Of a stretch of DNA of 64,000 nt, positions 9,608 to 19,129 are shown piece by piece. Positions within the stretch are counted from its first letter, which is position 1, and every line of letters starts with the position of its first letter. The stretch covers positions 3,534,001 through 3,598,000 of the forward strand of contig NZ_CP048031.1 in assembly GCF_010092445.1 (NCBI RefSeq), written 5' to 3'. A program made the translations under genes and the position numbers. The notes under the pieces were generated by a model that worked only from the letters and a program-made list of their open reading frames with translations, did no database searches and was not told where the DNA came from. Origin of the DNA: Shewanella sp. Arc9-LZ. Its GTDB lineage: Bacteria > Pseudomonadota > Gammaproteobacteria > Enterobacterales > Shewanellaceae.

Positions 9608-10620
9608 TGACTAACTCTATTTATATAAATATCAATTGCACTACAATACTCTTGTTCCAAATTACTCTTACCTTCAACCTTTTTCCAATTGTCATTTTTA
9701 CTTATATAATAACAATTTGAATCAGTTAGCGTTACAGGTCCAACATGAGTAAACTGAAATTCAATCACCTTAGCTTCTAGGTTGCTAACACAAATATCTA
9801 GAGAGTATACATGAGAAGGATATTTGTCTGTAAATGCTTTTGCTTCGTCCAATATAGAAATAATATCACTACCGATTTCTAAACTATGCAGGCCGCTGCC
9901 GCTAGCTCTAAAATCATCGCCTTGAATAAGTCTCTTTAAAATATAAAACTTTTCACCAAAAACTAAAACCTTATAATCACAATCAAGGTCTTTAACAAAA
10001 GACTGTAACACGAACCTGGATTCGCCGTAAGATATATACTCATGCCACGGTTTATCAAATCGTGCTTTAAAAACAAGCTCTTTTAGCTTCCTTTTCAATC
10101 TCACTATGTTTTGGCTTATTGAATCAATGAAAAAAACACTCTTTTTCAAATCTTCAAATACTTTTATAAGCCTTACTCCCTGAGATGACGCACCATTGGC
10201 AAATTTGAATACTATAGGGTAATCACGAATATTTGTTACTTCTTTGTAATCAGAAAAGTAGTTAGACTCAATAAGGTTAAAACCGTATTTTTTTGCCATA
10301 TAAACTTGAAAACCTTTATTATCGTGCGCTTTCAATGCTTCATATGACGGAATTAATGTATTATCTCTATCAAAAAAATACATTGTATCTTCGATGTATT
10401 TTTTCAATTCAATCTTTTGAGAACTTGTATATACAATATAGTTTCCGATCTCATTAAATTTTGTTTTTTGTAAAACCTGAAAAGTCATTATCTCAACATC
10501 ATAACCAAGTTCAACCAGCCTTTCTTTCATATTCACAACATCTAAAGACTGCCAAGGGAACTTTTTCTGCGCGAAATATCCATCATTTCCAGTTACAAGT
10601 AAAATTTTCTTCATCATCAA
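9604..10620 (-). CDS. ATP-grasp family protein of unknown role inside the polysaccharide locus
   Basis: I do not recognise a named family for this 338-residue protein, but an ATP-grasp fold is visible. DYPIVFKFANGASSQGVRLI (about residues 133-152) has Lys139 and the glycine-rich loop. VLQSFVKDLDCDYKVLVFG (204-222) is the region before the active site, Arg238 lies in DFRASGSG, and Glu288 in VIEFQF is a likely metal ligand. ATP-grasp enzymes form amide or thioester bonds through an acyl-phosphate, so a glycan or precursor decorated with an amino acid is a reasonable guess. No signal peptide is seen. It sits between rmlC and wzx and is coupled to wzx by a four-base overlap. Confidence 0.75.
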   Translation of the reverse strand: MMMKKILLVTGNDGYFAQKKFPWQSLDVVNMKERLVELGYDVEIMTFQVLQKTKFNEIGNYIVYTSSQKIELKKYIEDTMYFFDRDNTLIPSYEALKAHDNKGFQVYMAKKYGFNLIESNYFSDYKEVTNIRDYPIVFKFANGASSQGVRLIKVFEDLKKSVFFIDSISQNIVRLKRKLKELVFKARFDKPWHEYISYGESRFVLQSFVKDLDCDYKVLVFGEKFYILKRLIQGDDFRASGSGLHSLEIGSDIISILDEAKAFTDKYPSHVYSLDICVSNLEAKVIEFQFTHVGPVTLTDSNCYYISKNDNWKKVEGKSNLEQEYCSAIDIYINRVSQ

Positions 10621-10679
10621 TAAAATCCAAACTGTAAGACAAAAAATTAAAGAGTTGTTAAATTCTAACGTTTAAACCT

Positions 10680-11225
10680 TTATATTTTAATAACATCCGA
10701 TAATTTACGTCCTGATTTATCTTTTTCGGATAAAAGAGGAGGAAAGCTAATTGGCCAGTGAATATTTATAGAAGAATCATTCCATGCTATAGAATTTTCT
10801 GCTTTAGGATTGTAATAATCGGTACACTTGTATACAAATTCAGCCTCTTCACTAGTTACATAAAATCCATGTGCAAAGCCTTCAGGTATCCATAGTTGAC
10901 GCTTATTTTCAGCGGAAAGGTATTCACCAACCCATTTGCCGAATGTTGGTGAGCCTTTTCGAATATCAACGGCCACATCAAAAACCACACCAGAGATAAC
11001 CCGAACAAGTTTCCCTTGAGTATTTTCAGTCTGGTAATGTAAACCACGCAAGATCCCTTTCTTGGATTTAGAATGGTTATCTTGTACAAATCTTGTCTCT
11101 TTGCCTGTAACGAGCTCTTCAAATTGTTGTTGGTTCCAGGTTTCCATAAAAAAACCGCGTTCGTCACCAAACACACTAGGCTCTATAATTTTTACATCAG
11201 GAATACTGGTATTTATCACTTTCAT
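10680..11225 (-). CDS. rmlC: dTDP-4-dehydrorhamnose 3,5-epimerase (first copy)
   Basis: A 181-residue cupin enzyme of standard RmlC length. DNHSKSKKGILRGLHYQ holds the catalytic His in the RGLHYQ motif, and WIPEGFAHGFYV and YKCTDYYNPKAE are family signatures. It epimerises C3 and C5 of dTDP-4-keto-6-deoxyglucose. It follows rmlD with a four-base gap and completes an rmlBADC group in the downstream locus. A second copy at 23690-24235 is roughly three-quarters identical by eye. Confidence 0.96.
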   Translation of the reverse strand: MKVINTSIPDVKIIEPSVFGDERGFFMETWNQQQFEELVTGKETRFVQDNHSKSKKGILRGLHYQTENTQGKLVRVISGVVFDVAVDIRKGSPTFGKWVGEYLSAENKRQLWIPEGFAHGFYVTSEEAEFVYKCTDYYNPKAENSIAWNDSSINIHWPISFPPLLSEKDKSGRKLSDVIKI

Positions 11226-11229
11226 GGTT

Positions 11230-12111
11230 TTACTCTGTGTAGGCTTGAATATTATTTAACGCTGTTTTCCAATCACATGCTTCTATTAAGAATGCATTGT
11301 TTATTTTTTCAGTACTTAAACGAGAGTTACTTGGTCGCTTTGCTGGTGTGTAATATTGCTCTGTTGTGATACTGGTCAGAAGAGGCTTTCTCTTGGCTAC
11401 GCCTTGCTCGAGTGCAGTATCAAAAATAGTTTCTGCAAACTCATACCAACTCACATGAGGTAAACCTGAGTAATGATATACGCCATATTCAACAGTATCA
11501 CCTTGAGCTACACTCTTAGCGATTTTAATTAGCGCGTTAGCAATATCACCTGCGTAGGTTGGCCCACCAAATTGGTCACCAACAATACTTAATGCATCAC
11601 GAGTTGCGGCTATACGCAGCATGGTTTTTACAAAATTATTGCCATTCTCACCAAACACCCAAGCAGTGCGAAGAATAATGTGTTTATCGCACGCTTCTAC
11701 TACAGCTATTTCTCCGGCCAGCTTACTTTCGCCATAAACACCCTGTGGGTTTGTGATATCACTTTCTACATACTCACCAACTTTATTACCTTCAAAAACA
11801 TAATCAGTTGAAATATGGAGTATTGCAGCTCCCACCTCTTGCGCAGCTTGTGCTAGGTATTTAGGCCCATCACGATTAATAGCATAAGAAAGTTCAATTT
11901 CATCTTCTGCTTTATCAACTGCGGTATGAGCAGCGGCATTGATAATGATACTTGGTTGAAATTCTTCAACTGCAGCATTTACAGCATGTTGATCAGTAAT
12001 ATCCAAGGAATCTCTATCAAGTGCTAATATTGTTGTATCAGCATCATTTGTTAATTGCTCTACAATGCAACAACCTACCTGCCCATTACACCCTGTAATT
12101 AGTACTCGCAT
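11230..12111 (-). CDS. rmlD: dTDP-4-dehydrorhamnose reductase (first copy)
   Basis: A 293-residue SDR. LITGCNGQVGCCI is the GxxGQxG cofactor loop, STDYVFEG the serine-containing active-site strand, and YGESKLAGE supplies the YxxxK pair. The C-terminal TPAKRPSNSRLS is highly typical of RmlD. It performs the last step in dTDP-L-rhamnose synthesis. It sits four bases from both rmlA and rmlC, so the genes are tightly coupled. The paralogue at 30708-31583 is noticeably more diverged than the rmlA and rmlB pairs. Confidence 0.96.
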   Translation of the reverse strand: MRVLITGCNGQVGCCIVEQLTNDADTTILALDRDSLDITDQHAVNAAVEEFQPSIIINAAAHTAVDKAEDEIELSYAINRDGPKYLAQAAQEVGAAILHISTDYVFEGNKVGEYVESDITNPQGVYGESKLAGEIAVVEACDKHIILRTAWVFGENGNNFVKTMLRIAATRDALSIVGDQFGGPTYAGDIANALIKIAKSVAQGDTVEYGVYHYSGLPHVSWYEFAETIFDTALEQGVAKRKPLLTSITTEQYYTPAKRPSNSRLSTEKINNAFLIEACDWKTALNNIQAYTE

Positions 12112-12115
12112 TAAC

Positions 12116-12997
12116 TTACATCCTTTTCTGGTTTTCAGTCACTAAACGAGTTAAATACTGACCATATTCATTCTTCATCATCGGCTTGGCAAGCGTGAGT
12201 ACCTGCTCATCGCTTAACCACCCATTACGCCATGCTATCTCTTCTAAGCAAGCCACTTTTAGACCTTGTACATTTTCAATCGTTTGTACAAAAGAAGACG
12301 CTTCATGCAAACTTTCATGGGTACCGGTATCTAACCATGCAAAACCTCTCCCGAGTAACTCAACATTCAAGTTATCTTGGTTCAAATACATTTCATTTAA
12401 CGTGGTAATTTCTAATTCGCCGCGATGTGACGGTTTAACTTGCTTTGCCATTTCGACAACATTGTTGTCGTAGAAGTACAAACCGGTGACAGCATAATTT
12501 GATTTTGGCTTCGTTGGTTTTTCTTCTATCGATACGGCTTTCATATCTTTATCAAACTCAACCACACCAAATCTTTCTGGGTCTTTGACTTGATAACCAA
12601 ATACTGTGGCACCCTCTTTTCTATTCGCCGCATTCTTCAATGTTGCACTAAAAGATTGACCATAAAAAATATTATCACCCAAGACTAAACAAACACTGTC
12701 CTTACCGATAAATTCTTCACCAATGATAAAGGCTTGCGCTAGGCCATCTGGTGAAGGTTGTACTGCATATGTTAGATTGATACCAAAATCTGAACCATCA
12801 CCTAATAAACGCTTAAAACCTTCATTGTCTTCTGGTGTAGTAATAACCAATATATCTCTAATGCCTGCAAGCATTAATGTTGACAGTGGATAGTAGATCA
12901 TGGGTTTGTCATATATTGGTAGTAACTGCTTAGATACACCTCTTGTGAGTGGGTATAAACGCGTTCCTGAACCGCCAGCTAAAATAATCCCTTTCAT
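12116..12997 (-). CDS. rmlA: Glucose-1-phosphate thymidylyltransferase (first copy)
   Basis: A 293-residue nucleotidyltransferase. It opens [18 protein letters not shown] with the G-G-x-G-T-R-L nucleotide-binding loop and has [18 protein letters not shown], both diagnostic of RmlA. It makes dTDP-glucose from dTTP and glucose 1-phosphate, the entry step to dTDP-rhamnose. It is separated from rmlB by 51 bases whose sequence is largely conserved in the second locus. The paralogue at 31585-32454 is nearly identical over most of its length and differs mainly at the C-terminus. Confidence 0.97.
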   Translation of the reverse strand: MKGIILAGGSGTRLYPLTRGVSKQLLPIYDKPMIYYPLSTLMLAGIRDILVITTPEDNEGFKRLLGDGSDFGINLTYAVQPSPDGLAQAFIIGEEFIGKDSVCLVLGDNIFYGQSFSATLKNAANRKEGATVFGYQVKDPERFGVVEFDKDMKAVSIEEKPTKPKSNYAVTGLYFYDNNVVEMAKQVKPSHRGELEITTLNEMYLNQDNLNVELLGRGFAWLDTGTHESLHEASSFVQTIENVQGLKVACLEEIAWRNGWLSDEQVLTLAKPMMKNEYGQYLTRLVTENQKRM

Positions 12998-13048
12998 AAA
13001 TCCTCAAACGTTATATGTTACACATGCCAAATATCAAAGAAAATACTA

Positions 13049-14134
13049 TCAAGAATTAATGCCTAAACGCTCACGTTGATAGCTACCATCTTGTACATGT
13101 TGACACCACGTTTGGTTAGTTAAATACCACTCAATGGTTTTACGTAAACCCGTTTCAAATGTTTCTTGTAGTTGCCAGTTAAGCTCATGATTCATTTTAC
13201 TTGAGTCAATCGCATAACGACGGTCATGACCTGGTCGGTCTGTGACATAAGTAATTTGCTCAGAGTAAGGTGTGCCTTTTGGGACTAGGGTGTCTAGAAT
13301 ACTGCAAATGGTTTTGACCACTTCAATATTTTGTTTCTCATTGTGACCACCAATATTGTAAGTCTCACCGACTATACCCGTCGTCACGACTTTATAAAGT
13401 GCACGAGCATGATCTTCAACATAGAGCCAATCACGAATTTGATCACCTTTACCGTAGATAGGAAGCGACTTCCCTTCTAATGCATTAAGGATCACTAATG
13501 GGATTAACTTCTCAGGAAAATGAAACGGACCATAGTTATTAGAGCAATTAGTCACAACGGTTGGTAAACCGTATGTGCGTAACCACGATCTAACTAGGTG
13601 GTCACTTGATGCTTTAGATGCCGAATAAGGACTGCTTGGTGCATAAGATGTTTCTTCAGTAAATAATGGCAGCGCTTCATTAGAACTTTGGCCGTCTTGC
13701 TCATCAGGATGCGGTAAATCACCGTATACTTCATCTGTAGAGATATGATGGAAACGAAATGAAAGCTTGGCTTTTGCTGATAATGCATTCCAATACTCGC
13801 GAGTCGCTTCAAGTAGCGTATAGGTGCCAACGATGTTTGTTTGAATAAAGTCTGATGGCCCAGTAATTGAACGGTCAACGTGCGATTCAGCCGCAAGGTG
13901 CATCACTGCATCTGGATTATGTTGCTTAAAGACGCGGTCCAATTCAGCACGATCACAAATATCCACTTGCTCGAAAACATATCGCTCATCATTTTCTACA
14001 CTGACAAGTGATTCGAGGTTGCCTGCATAGGTTAATTTATCAACATTGATGACGCTGTCTTGAGTATTATTGATGATATGACGAACAACTGCAGAGCCAA
14101 TAAAACCTGCACCACCTGATACTAAAATTTTCAA
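13049..14134 (-). CDS. rmlB: dTDP-glucose 4,6-dehydratase (first copy)
   Basis: A 361-residue extended SDR of normal RmlB length. [15 protein letters not shown] is the NAD-binding loop, [11 protein letters not shown] contains the Thr-Asp-Glu active-site residues, and [15 protein letters not shown] provides YxxxK. It converts dTDP-glucose to dTDP-4-keto-6-deoxyglucose. It is the first gene of the rmlBADC block, 126 bases after wzc. The copy at 32507-33580 is four residues shorter because it lacks a short insertion near residue 150 (QSSNEA region). Confidence 0.97.
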   Translation of the reverse strand: MKILVSGGAGFIGSAVVRHIINNTQDSVINVDKLTYAGNLESLVSVENDERYVFEQVDICDRAELDRVFKQHNPDAVMHLAAESHVDRSITGPSDFIQTNIVGTYTLLEATREYWNALSAKAKLSFRFHHISTDEVYGDLPHPDEQDGQSSNEALPLFTEETSYAPSSPYSASKASSDHLVRSWLRTYGLPTVVTNCSNNYGPFHFPEKLIPLVILNALEGKSLPIYGKGDQIRDWLYVEDHARALYKVVTTGIVGETYNIGGHNEKQNIEVVKTICSILDTLVPKGTPYSEQITYVTDRPGHDRRYAIDSSKMNHELNWQLQETFETGLRKTIEWYLTNQTWCQHVQDGSYQRERLGINS

Positions 14135-14260
14135 AGCACAATCCTTTAAATTGAATATCAGTTTTTGAAACTTAATTAGTTCGCAAACCGAGTAACTAAT
14201 TATCTAAAATCAGTAAAGTTTAAAATCTACTTTTATAATATTATAAATGGCTAAAAATTC

Positions 14261-16492
14261 TTACTTATCCGATTTGTACTCGTAATTATAATAGCCATAA
14301 TAACCATAAGCATTACTGGCCTTTTTAACTACGCCGTTAAACACTACGCCTTTAACATCGATACCATTTTGCTCGAAGCGATTACGAGTCAATTCAATCT
14401 CACGGAGATGATTCTGGCCAAAACGGGCAACCAATAACGTAGTGCCAGTATGAGCACTGACAATAGCGGGATCGGTTACGGCTAAAATTGGCGGGGTATC
14501 AATAATGACTAAGTCATAAGCTTTACTGACTTCATCTACTAGCTTGCTAAAGTTGCTATGCATAAGCAATTCAGACGGATTTGGCGGTATTTGTCCGCGG
14601 GTAATAACTTTTAAACCTTCAATTTTGCTTGGCTTAGTGACCTGTTCTAAATTTAAACGGCCAGATAAGTAATCACTTAAACCGTCATCCCACTTTAGGC
14701 CAAACTGGGTTTGTAAATAGCCTTTGCGCATATCGGCATCAATAATCAGTACTTTCTTACCACTCTGGGCAAGTACTGCGGCTAAATTAACCGAGATAAA
14801 TGATTTACCCACTCCAGGGCTTGGACCAGATATAGCAATAATATTATTTTTAGCTTCCATCATTGCAAAATGTAAGCTAGTACGAAGACTACGTAGAGCT
14901 TCAATGGATAAATCGGCCGGATTATCTATGGCTAATATTGATTTAGCCTTAGCAGCCGCTTTGGCTTTACTCGATTTACCGAAGCTCATGAGCTTTTGTT
15001 GATTTTCTGAATACGGCACACTGGCATAAACAGGCAAGCCGATTGCTTCAATCTCGCTAGGGTCTTCTACGCCACGGTGCATTGCTTTTTGCACTAACAC
15101 AATCGCAATGGCTAACATGCCACCCAACATCGTTGCCATAACCACAATTAATGGCTTCTTAGGTTTGACTGGTTTAGAGGTGTTGACCTCGGCAGAGTCA
15201 ATAATGCGCACATTACCGACGGTACCGGCACGGACAATGTCCAACTCCTGAGTTTTACCCAGTAACATGGTATAAATCTCGTTACTGACTTCAACATCGC
15301 GCTTTAAACGTAACAATTCTTGTTGAGTTTCAGGTAAATTACCTACCTGCCCCACAAGCTCTTTCTTTTGATCATTAACCGCACTAATTTGCTCGACTAA
15401 GCCTTGATAGGTTGGATGATCTTTTTTGAACTTACGGCTCATTTCTAGTCGTTTTAATTCCAACTCTTGTAATTTAGTCTCGAGGGCAACAACTTGCTCA
15501 AGTACGCCTTGGGTCTCTAGGGTGATGTTAATAGACTGACGTTTTATTTGATAATCGTTAAAGCGTTGCTCGGCAAATTCAAGTTGCTTTTTAATCTCGG
15601 GTAATTGAACTTCTAAAAATTCTAATGATTTTTGTGCTTCAGCAGAATTTCGTTCAACATTACGACGGACATAAATAGCCGCGACTTTATCGAGTACTTG
15701 TTCGGCATAGCTAGGGTTGTTGCTTTGTAAGCTTAAGTTGATAATGCCTGAGTCTTTACCCTTCTCACTGGCACCTATTGCGGCTTGCAAATCTAGAATA
15801 GTGTTTAATCTATCTTGGCGAGTGATTGTAAATTCTGTACCTGGGCGTGCATGTAACGTGCGCACGGTTAAGCTAAATTTTGAATTTGTAAGCTCTTGAC
15901 CCACTTTGCCTTTGAGAATTTGCTCGCCATCGTCGTTTAATAACGCGACGGCGTTGTTGTCTAAGGCTACTAAGGTAAAACCTGAACCAATAGCAGATTT
16001 TGGTACATCGAAACGGAATACATCAATAATTTCGCCGCCCCAGGCATAACTGCTGGCACCAAAACTGGGCTCAGCTAGGTCACCTTCATTCATAGGCGCA
16101 AATTTACGAAATGAACGAGAACCAATAAATGGAAATAGGTTTGGCTCAGCAATAACATCTAGCTTTAAATTATCGACTGCTTCACCAATCACCGAGCGTG
16201 ATTTTAATAATTCAATTTCGGTCACGGCTGTTGAAGTACTTTCGAACATCCCCGCCATGTCATCTAAACCAGGCACGGATGAGCCGCTGTCTTCGACTTG
16301 GATCATCGCAGTAGCCTGGTAAACAGGTGTCGATAACACTGCATACACAACGCCAACGAACATAAATAACGCCGTTAAACCAATAATAAAATATTTGCGG
16401 TCTAACAAGGCGCCAAACAATGCCATTAAATCGATTTCTTGTGCTTGCTGAGCAAGGTTATCATTCTTTTTTGTTGTAGGCTGAGCACTCAT
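14261..16492 (-). CDS. wzc: Polysaccharide co-polymerase and tyrosine autokinase, Wzc
   Basis: A protein of about 743 residues with a Wzz domain and a cytoplasmic BY-kinase domain. Transmembrane segments lie near residues 35-55 and 450-470. The kinase has Walker A (SGPSPGVGKS), Walker A' (LIIDADMRKG) and Walker B (LVIIDTPP). The C-terminal tail NAYGYYGYYNYEYKSDK holds seven tyrosines, the autophosphorylation cluster. It regulates chain length and export with Wza. I chose ATG 16492 (MSAQPTTKK) rather than 16525, because it has AAGGA upstream and leaves wzb without overlap. Its cognate phosphatase is the adjacent wzb. Confidence 0.95.
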   Translation of the reverse strand: MSAQPTTKKNDNLAQQAQEIDLMALFGALLDRKYFIIGLTALFMFVGVVYAVLSTPVYQATAMIQVEDSGSSVPGLDDMAGMFESTSTAVTEIELLKSRSVIGEAVDNLKLDVIAEPNLFPFIGSRSFRKFAPMNEGDLAEPSFGASSYAWGGEIIDVFRFDVPKSAIGSGFTLVALDNNAVALLNDDGEQILKGKVGQELTNSKFSLTVRTLHARPGTEFTITRQDRLNTILDLQAAIGASEKGKDSGIINLSLQSNNPSYAEQVLDKVAAIYVRRNVERNSAEAQKSLEFLEVQLPEIKKQLEFAEQRFNDYQIKRQSINITLETQGVLEQVVALETKLQELELKRLEMSRKFKKDHPTYQGLVEQISAVNDQKKELVGQVGNLPETQQELLRLKRDVEVSNEIYTMLLGKTQELDIVRAGTVGNVRIIDSAEVNTSKPVKPKKPLIVVMATMLGGMLAIAIVLVQKAMHRGVEDPSEIEAIGLPVYASVPYSENQQKLMSFGKSSKAKAAAKAKSILAIDNPADLSIEALRSLRTSLHFAMMEAKNNIIAISGPSPGVGKSFISVNLAAVLAQSGKKVLIIDADMRKGYLQTQFGLKWDDGLSDYLSGRLNLEQVTKPSKIEGLKVITRGQIPPNPSELLMHSNFSKLVDEVSKAYDLVIIDTPPILAVTDPAIVSAHTGTTLLVARFGQNHLREIELTRNRFEQNGIDVKGVVFNGVVKKASNAYGYYGYYNYEYKSDK

Positions 16493-16506
16493 TAAGTTGC
16501 CATTCC

Positions 16507-16941
16507 TTATAGATATTTTTGCCAAGCGCTACATGCGCTATCGATTAATGCGTACACATGCTCAAATGCTTCTTGGCTTTGGCGATACGGATCGGGAACT
16601 TCTGCATTATTAATCCATTTCCCTAATAAAAACGTTTTACCACGCGCTTCAGGGTAGCGACTGTGAACATCGTTTAAATGGCGTTGTTCCATAACAAGAA
16701 TGACACTATTAGCGGCAATTAATTGCGACGACAATTGCTGACCCTGGTGTGAGTCCATTACCACACCATGGCTTAAGGCAATTTTTTGCGCCATGGCATC
16801 AGCTGATTTACCGACTAATGCGGTTAATCCTGCTGATGCGATGGTGATATTTTTATCGATAAGCTTGCTTTTTAAAACATACTCAGCTGTTGGGCTGCGG
16901 CAAATATTGCCTGCACAAACCATTAATACTGAATCAAACAT
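16507..16941 (-). CDS. wzb: Low-molecular-weight protein-tyrosine phosphatase, Wzb
   Basis: A 144-residue LMW-PTP. The P-loop is CAGNICRSPT near the N-terminus (the C-x5-R catalytic motif), and VPDPYRQ near residue 115 carries the general-acid Asp in the DPY motif. It dephosphorylates the tyrosine tail of Wzc, allowing the phosphorylation cycle needed for high-molecular-weight polysaccharide. It lies between wza (gap about 41 bases) and wzc (gap about 14 bases), the standard group-1 capsule order. Confidence 0.96.
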   Translation of the reverse strand: MFDSVLMVCAGNICRSPTAEYVLKSKLIDKNITIASAGLTALVGKSADAMAQKIALSHGVVMDSHQGQQLSSQLIAANSVILVMEQRHLNDVHSRYPEARGKTFLLGKWINNAEVPDPYRQSQEAFEHVYALIDSACSAWQKYL

Positions 16942-16982
16942 GGTGTAAAACCCTTAACGGAGTAGACATTAATTGATTAATT

Positions 16983-18089
16983 TTAAATACCATTAATATT
17001 ATCTAATGTCGCGACCGAAGGCAGTAATAAGCTGATTACGCGGTTCCAACGGGCCAATGGTGCAGAAGTTACATACACAATATCGTGCGGTTGTAACTCA
17101 AATTGTTCAGCAAGTACCAACGAGGCAATATTCTTAGCGTGTAATTGATATACATCGGCTAAAATACCCGTTTGTTGATAATCGCGTTTACGCAGTACAA
17201 ATATGCCGTTCGCATCTGCGGTGTTTTCGTTTAAGCCGCCAGAATCACTTAACGCTTCCGCTAGGTTTAAGCCATAACGGTTAAGCATTACGGTACCGGC
17301 TTTTTTGACATCGCCTAATACAAACACTTTTTGCGCATCGTTACGATTTACATGCACGATGTCGCCGTCTTGCAGTAAACGGTTTTGTGATATATCGCCT
17401 TGGGCATAAAACTTGTCTAACTCTATAATCTCAGTGGTTTCACCACGAGTAAATGTCACCGTGCGCCAGTCGGCTGATTCGGATAAACCACCCGCTTGAT
17501 TTAATGCATCAATAAGGGTTAACGGAATTTCTGTAATAGGAAACACACCCGGTTGGGTGACTTCACCGGTGATATAGGTTTTTTGGCTTCTAAAACCAAC
17601 CACTTTAATATCGACTTGTGGGTCTGCTATGACTTTACTTAACCGTTCAACCAATTCTTTATGCAGTTGTCTGACTGTTTTACCTACCGCAGGAATATTG
17701 GGTGCATAAGCATAAGTAACGGTGCCATCTTGTTGTACCCTAAAACCATCAAACTCGGCGGTACGTTGAACTGCTGCAGGAATGGTTAATTCAGGGTGAT
17801 CCCATACACCTATAGTTAGTACGTCACCAATTCCTAACTTATATTTATAATTGCTGGTATCGATACCTGCATAACTGGACATCGGTTTAGCACTTTTTCG
17901 AAGTTGTTTTTGCTGTGCTATTAATGATGCATCAATAATTTGAATGTTGACCTTATCTAAGTCTTGTTCGAGGCTTCTTGTTTGATCACCAGAATCAATC
18001 CCCTCAAAATGACTGCCGGGAACAATGGCGCAACCCGACACAGATACAAGCAAAAATGATGTAATGAGTGTTTTGTAACTAAACGTCAT
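16983..18089 (-). CDS. wza: Outer-membrane polysaccharide export lipoprotein, Wza
   Basis: A 368-residue OPX protein. A lipoprotein signal ends at Cys20 (LLVSVSGCAI). YKLGIGDVLTIGVWDHPELT starts the polysaccharide export (PES) domain, followed by SLBB domains around TYITGEVTQPGVFPI and KVFVLGDVKKAGTVML. A C-terminal segment after residue 345 corresponds to the amphipathic helix that forms the outer-membrane pore. It should form the octameric channel for the glycan of the downstream locus, acting with Wzc. It is the first gene after the JUMPStart/ops element at 19011-19051, but the leader between them is about 925 bases and is full of repeats. Confidence 0.95.
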   Translation of the reverse strand: MTFSYKTLITSFLLVSVSGCAIVPGSHFEGIDSGDQTRSLEQDLDKVNIQIIDASLIAQQKQLRKSAKPMSSYAGIDTSNYKYKLGIGDVLTIGVWDHPELTIPAAVQRTAEFDGFRVQQDGTVTYAYAPNIPAVGKTVRQLHKELVERLSKVIADPQVDIKVVGFRSQKTYITGEVTQPGVFPITEIPLTLIDALNQAGGLSESADWRTVTFTRGETTEIIELDKFYAQGDISQNRLLQDGDIVHVNRNDAQKVFVLGDVKKAGTVMLNRYGLNLAEALSDSGGLNENTADANGIFVLRKRDYQQTGILADVYQLHAKNIASLVLAEQFELQPHDIVYVTSAPLARWNRVISLLLPSVATLDNINGI

Positions 18090-18119
18090 TGTATGATTCC
18101 AATTTATTTAAATTTTTTG

Positions 18120-19010
18120 TAATGAATTAAGGGTAAAAGATAGAAAGCTTAGAAAGCAAAAGCTTAGAAAGCAAAAGCCTAGTTGCTAGATTCTAGAGCG
18201 CTGCGCTTCTATAAAATCTTTACTGCGAAGCAGTCCTTAGCAGGACGAAGTCCGCCCTAGAAGCGAAGCGCACTATCCGCGTAGCTTCCTAGGCTCTATG
18301 ATTCTAGGGCGCTGCGCTTCTATAAAATCTTTACTGCGAAGCAGTCCCTAGCAGGACGAAGTCCGCCCTAGAAGCGAAGCGCACTAGCTGCGTAGCAGCA
18401 TAGAAAGCAAAAGCCTAGATGCTAGATTCTAGGGCGCTGCGCTTCTAAGTAGAGCAAAAGGCTAGCAAGCAAAAGCCTAGAGTCTAGATTGCTATCGCAC
18501 GTCATCGCTCTAACTGCTAGAGTCTAGTTCATTTATTATCGTTTTTATAATTTTAGGATTAGCTGACTCGTTAAGGAACAAAGGCGTTGCCATGTTTCTT
18601 ATGAGAATTGAGTGAACATAATCCATTATTTATTCGAGGAGATTAGTCGACAAGCCAAAAGGGCTCATTCGCTATTTATTGTTCGATATCGCCTGATACC
18701 GCTTGTTATCTATTACTAGCGCTTCGTACCAAAAAACGTTAAAGCTAGATCGCTATCGCACGTCATCGCTCTATACCGCCTGACACCGCTCTAACTGCTA
18801 GAGCGCTGCGCTTCTATAAAATCTTAACTGCAAAGCAGTCCTTAGCAGGACGAAGTCCGATCTAGAAGCGAAGCGGTCTAGAACTTAGCTCCTAGCCGCT
18901 AGATTGCTATCGCACGTCATCGCTCTATACCGCCTGACACCGCTCTAACTGCTCTAACTGCTAGAACTTAGCACCTATCCGCGTAGCGGCCTAGAGCCTA
19001 GAGCGATCTT
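18120..19010. repeat. Composite repeat block in the wza leader (GNA-hairpin cores plus ten-base units)
   Basis: This non-coding stretch between wza and its ops element is made of repeats. Two core copies of about 110 bases start at 18189 and 18300 and are nearly identical. Each contains mini-hairpins such as ACTGC-GAA-GCAGT, GGAC-GAA-GTCC and CCGC-GTA-GCGG. A third, partial core lies near 18780-18880. Between them are AAAGCAAAAGCCTAG runs and ten-base units (CGCTATCGCACGTCATCGCT at about 18490-18510, 18750 and 18905). No reading frame of interest was found. It would be transcribed as part of the wza leader. Confidence 0.9.
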
Positions 19011-19051
19011 CAGACACGCTACCGCCCATAGGTTACGGCTCCAGCATGCCC
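19011..19051 (-). promoter_or_regulatory. JUMPStart element with ops site (RfaH recruitment) upstream of wza
   Basis: On the minus strand the exact 12-mer GGCGGTAGCGTG lies at 19015-19026, which is the ops core known to pause RNA polymerase and load RfaH. It is preceded by GCCGTAACCTATG and GGGCATGCTGGA, matching the second element at 39053-39092 almost base for base. The agreement extends well beyond the ops core, as in enterobacterial JUMPStart sequences. An rfaH gene is in the same window. Confidence 0.92.
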
Positions 19052-19123
19052 AAAATTTCAACGAAACTTCCATTTTTTAAGCATTTACGACTAAATTACG
19101 TCGAATATGCATTTTGAGCGCTG

Positions 19124-19129
19124 ATTATA
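19124..19129 (-). promoter_or_regulatory. Candidate -10 box for the wza operon
   Basis: A TATAAT on the minus strand, in the context AAGTATAATCAG, lies about 98 bases upstream of the ops core, a normal distance for an RfaH leader. No convincing -35 hexamer is seen at 16-18 bases, so it may be an extended or activated promoter. The second ops element has a similar TATAAT at comparable spacing. Confidence 0.45.

Noticed and set aside
10856-11176. 106-residue frame inside rmlC, and plus-strand frames at 11062-11369
   Set aside because: They are shadows of rmlC and rmlD in other frames, without ribosome sites or recognisable composition.
13594-13896. Frame inside rmlB (and its counterpart at 33010-33273)
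   Set aside because: The same shadow appears in both rmlB copies because the DNA is nearly identical, not because the frame is a gene.
18090-18990. Insertion sequence or transposon between wza and ops
   Set aside because: No transposase frame, no terminal inverted repeats with target duplication. The structure is the local repeat family.
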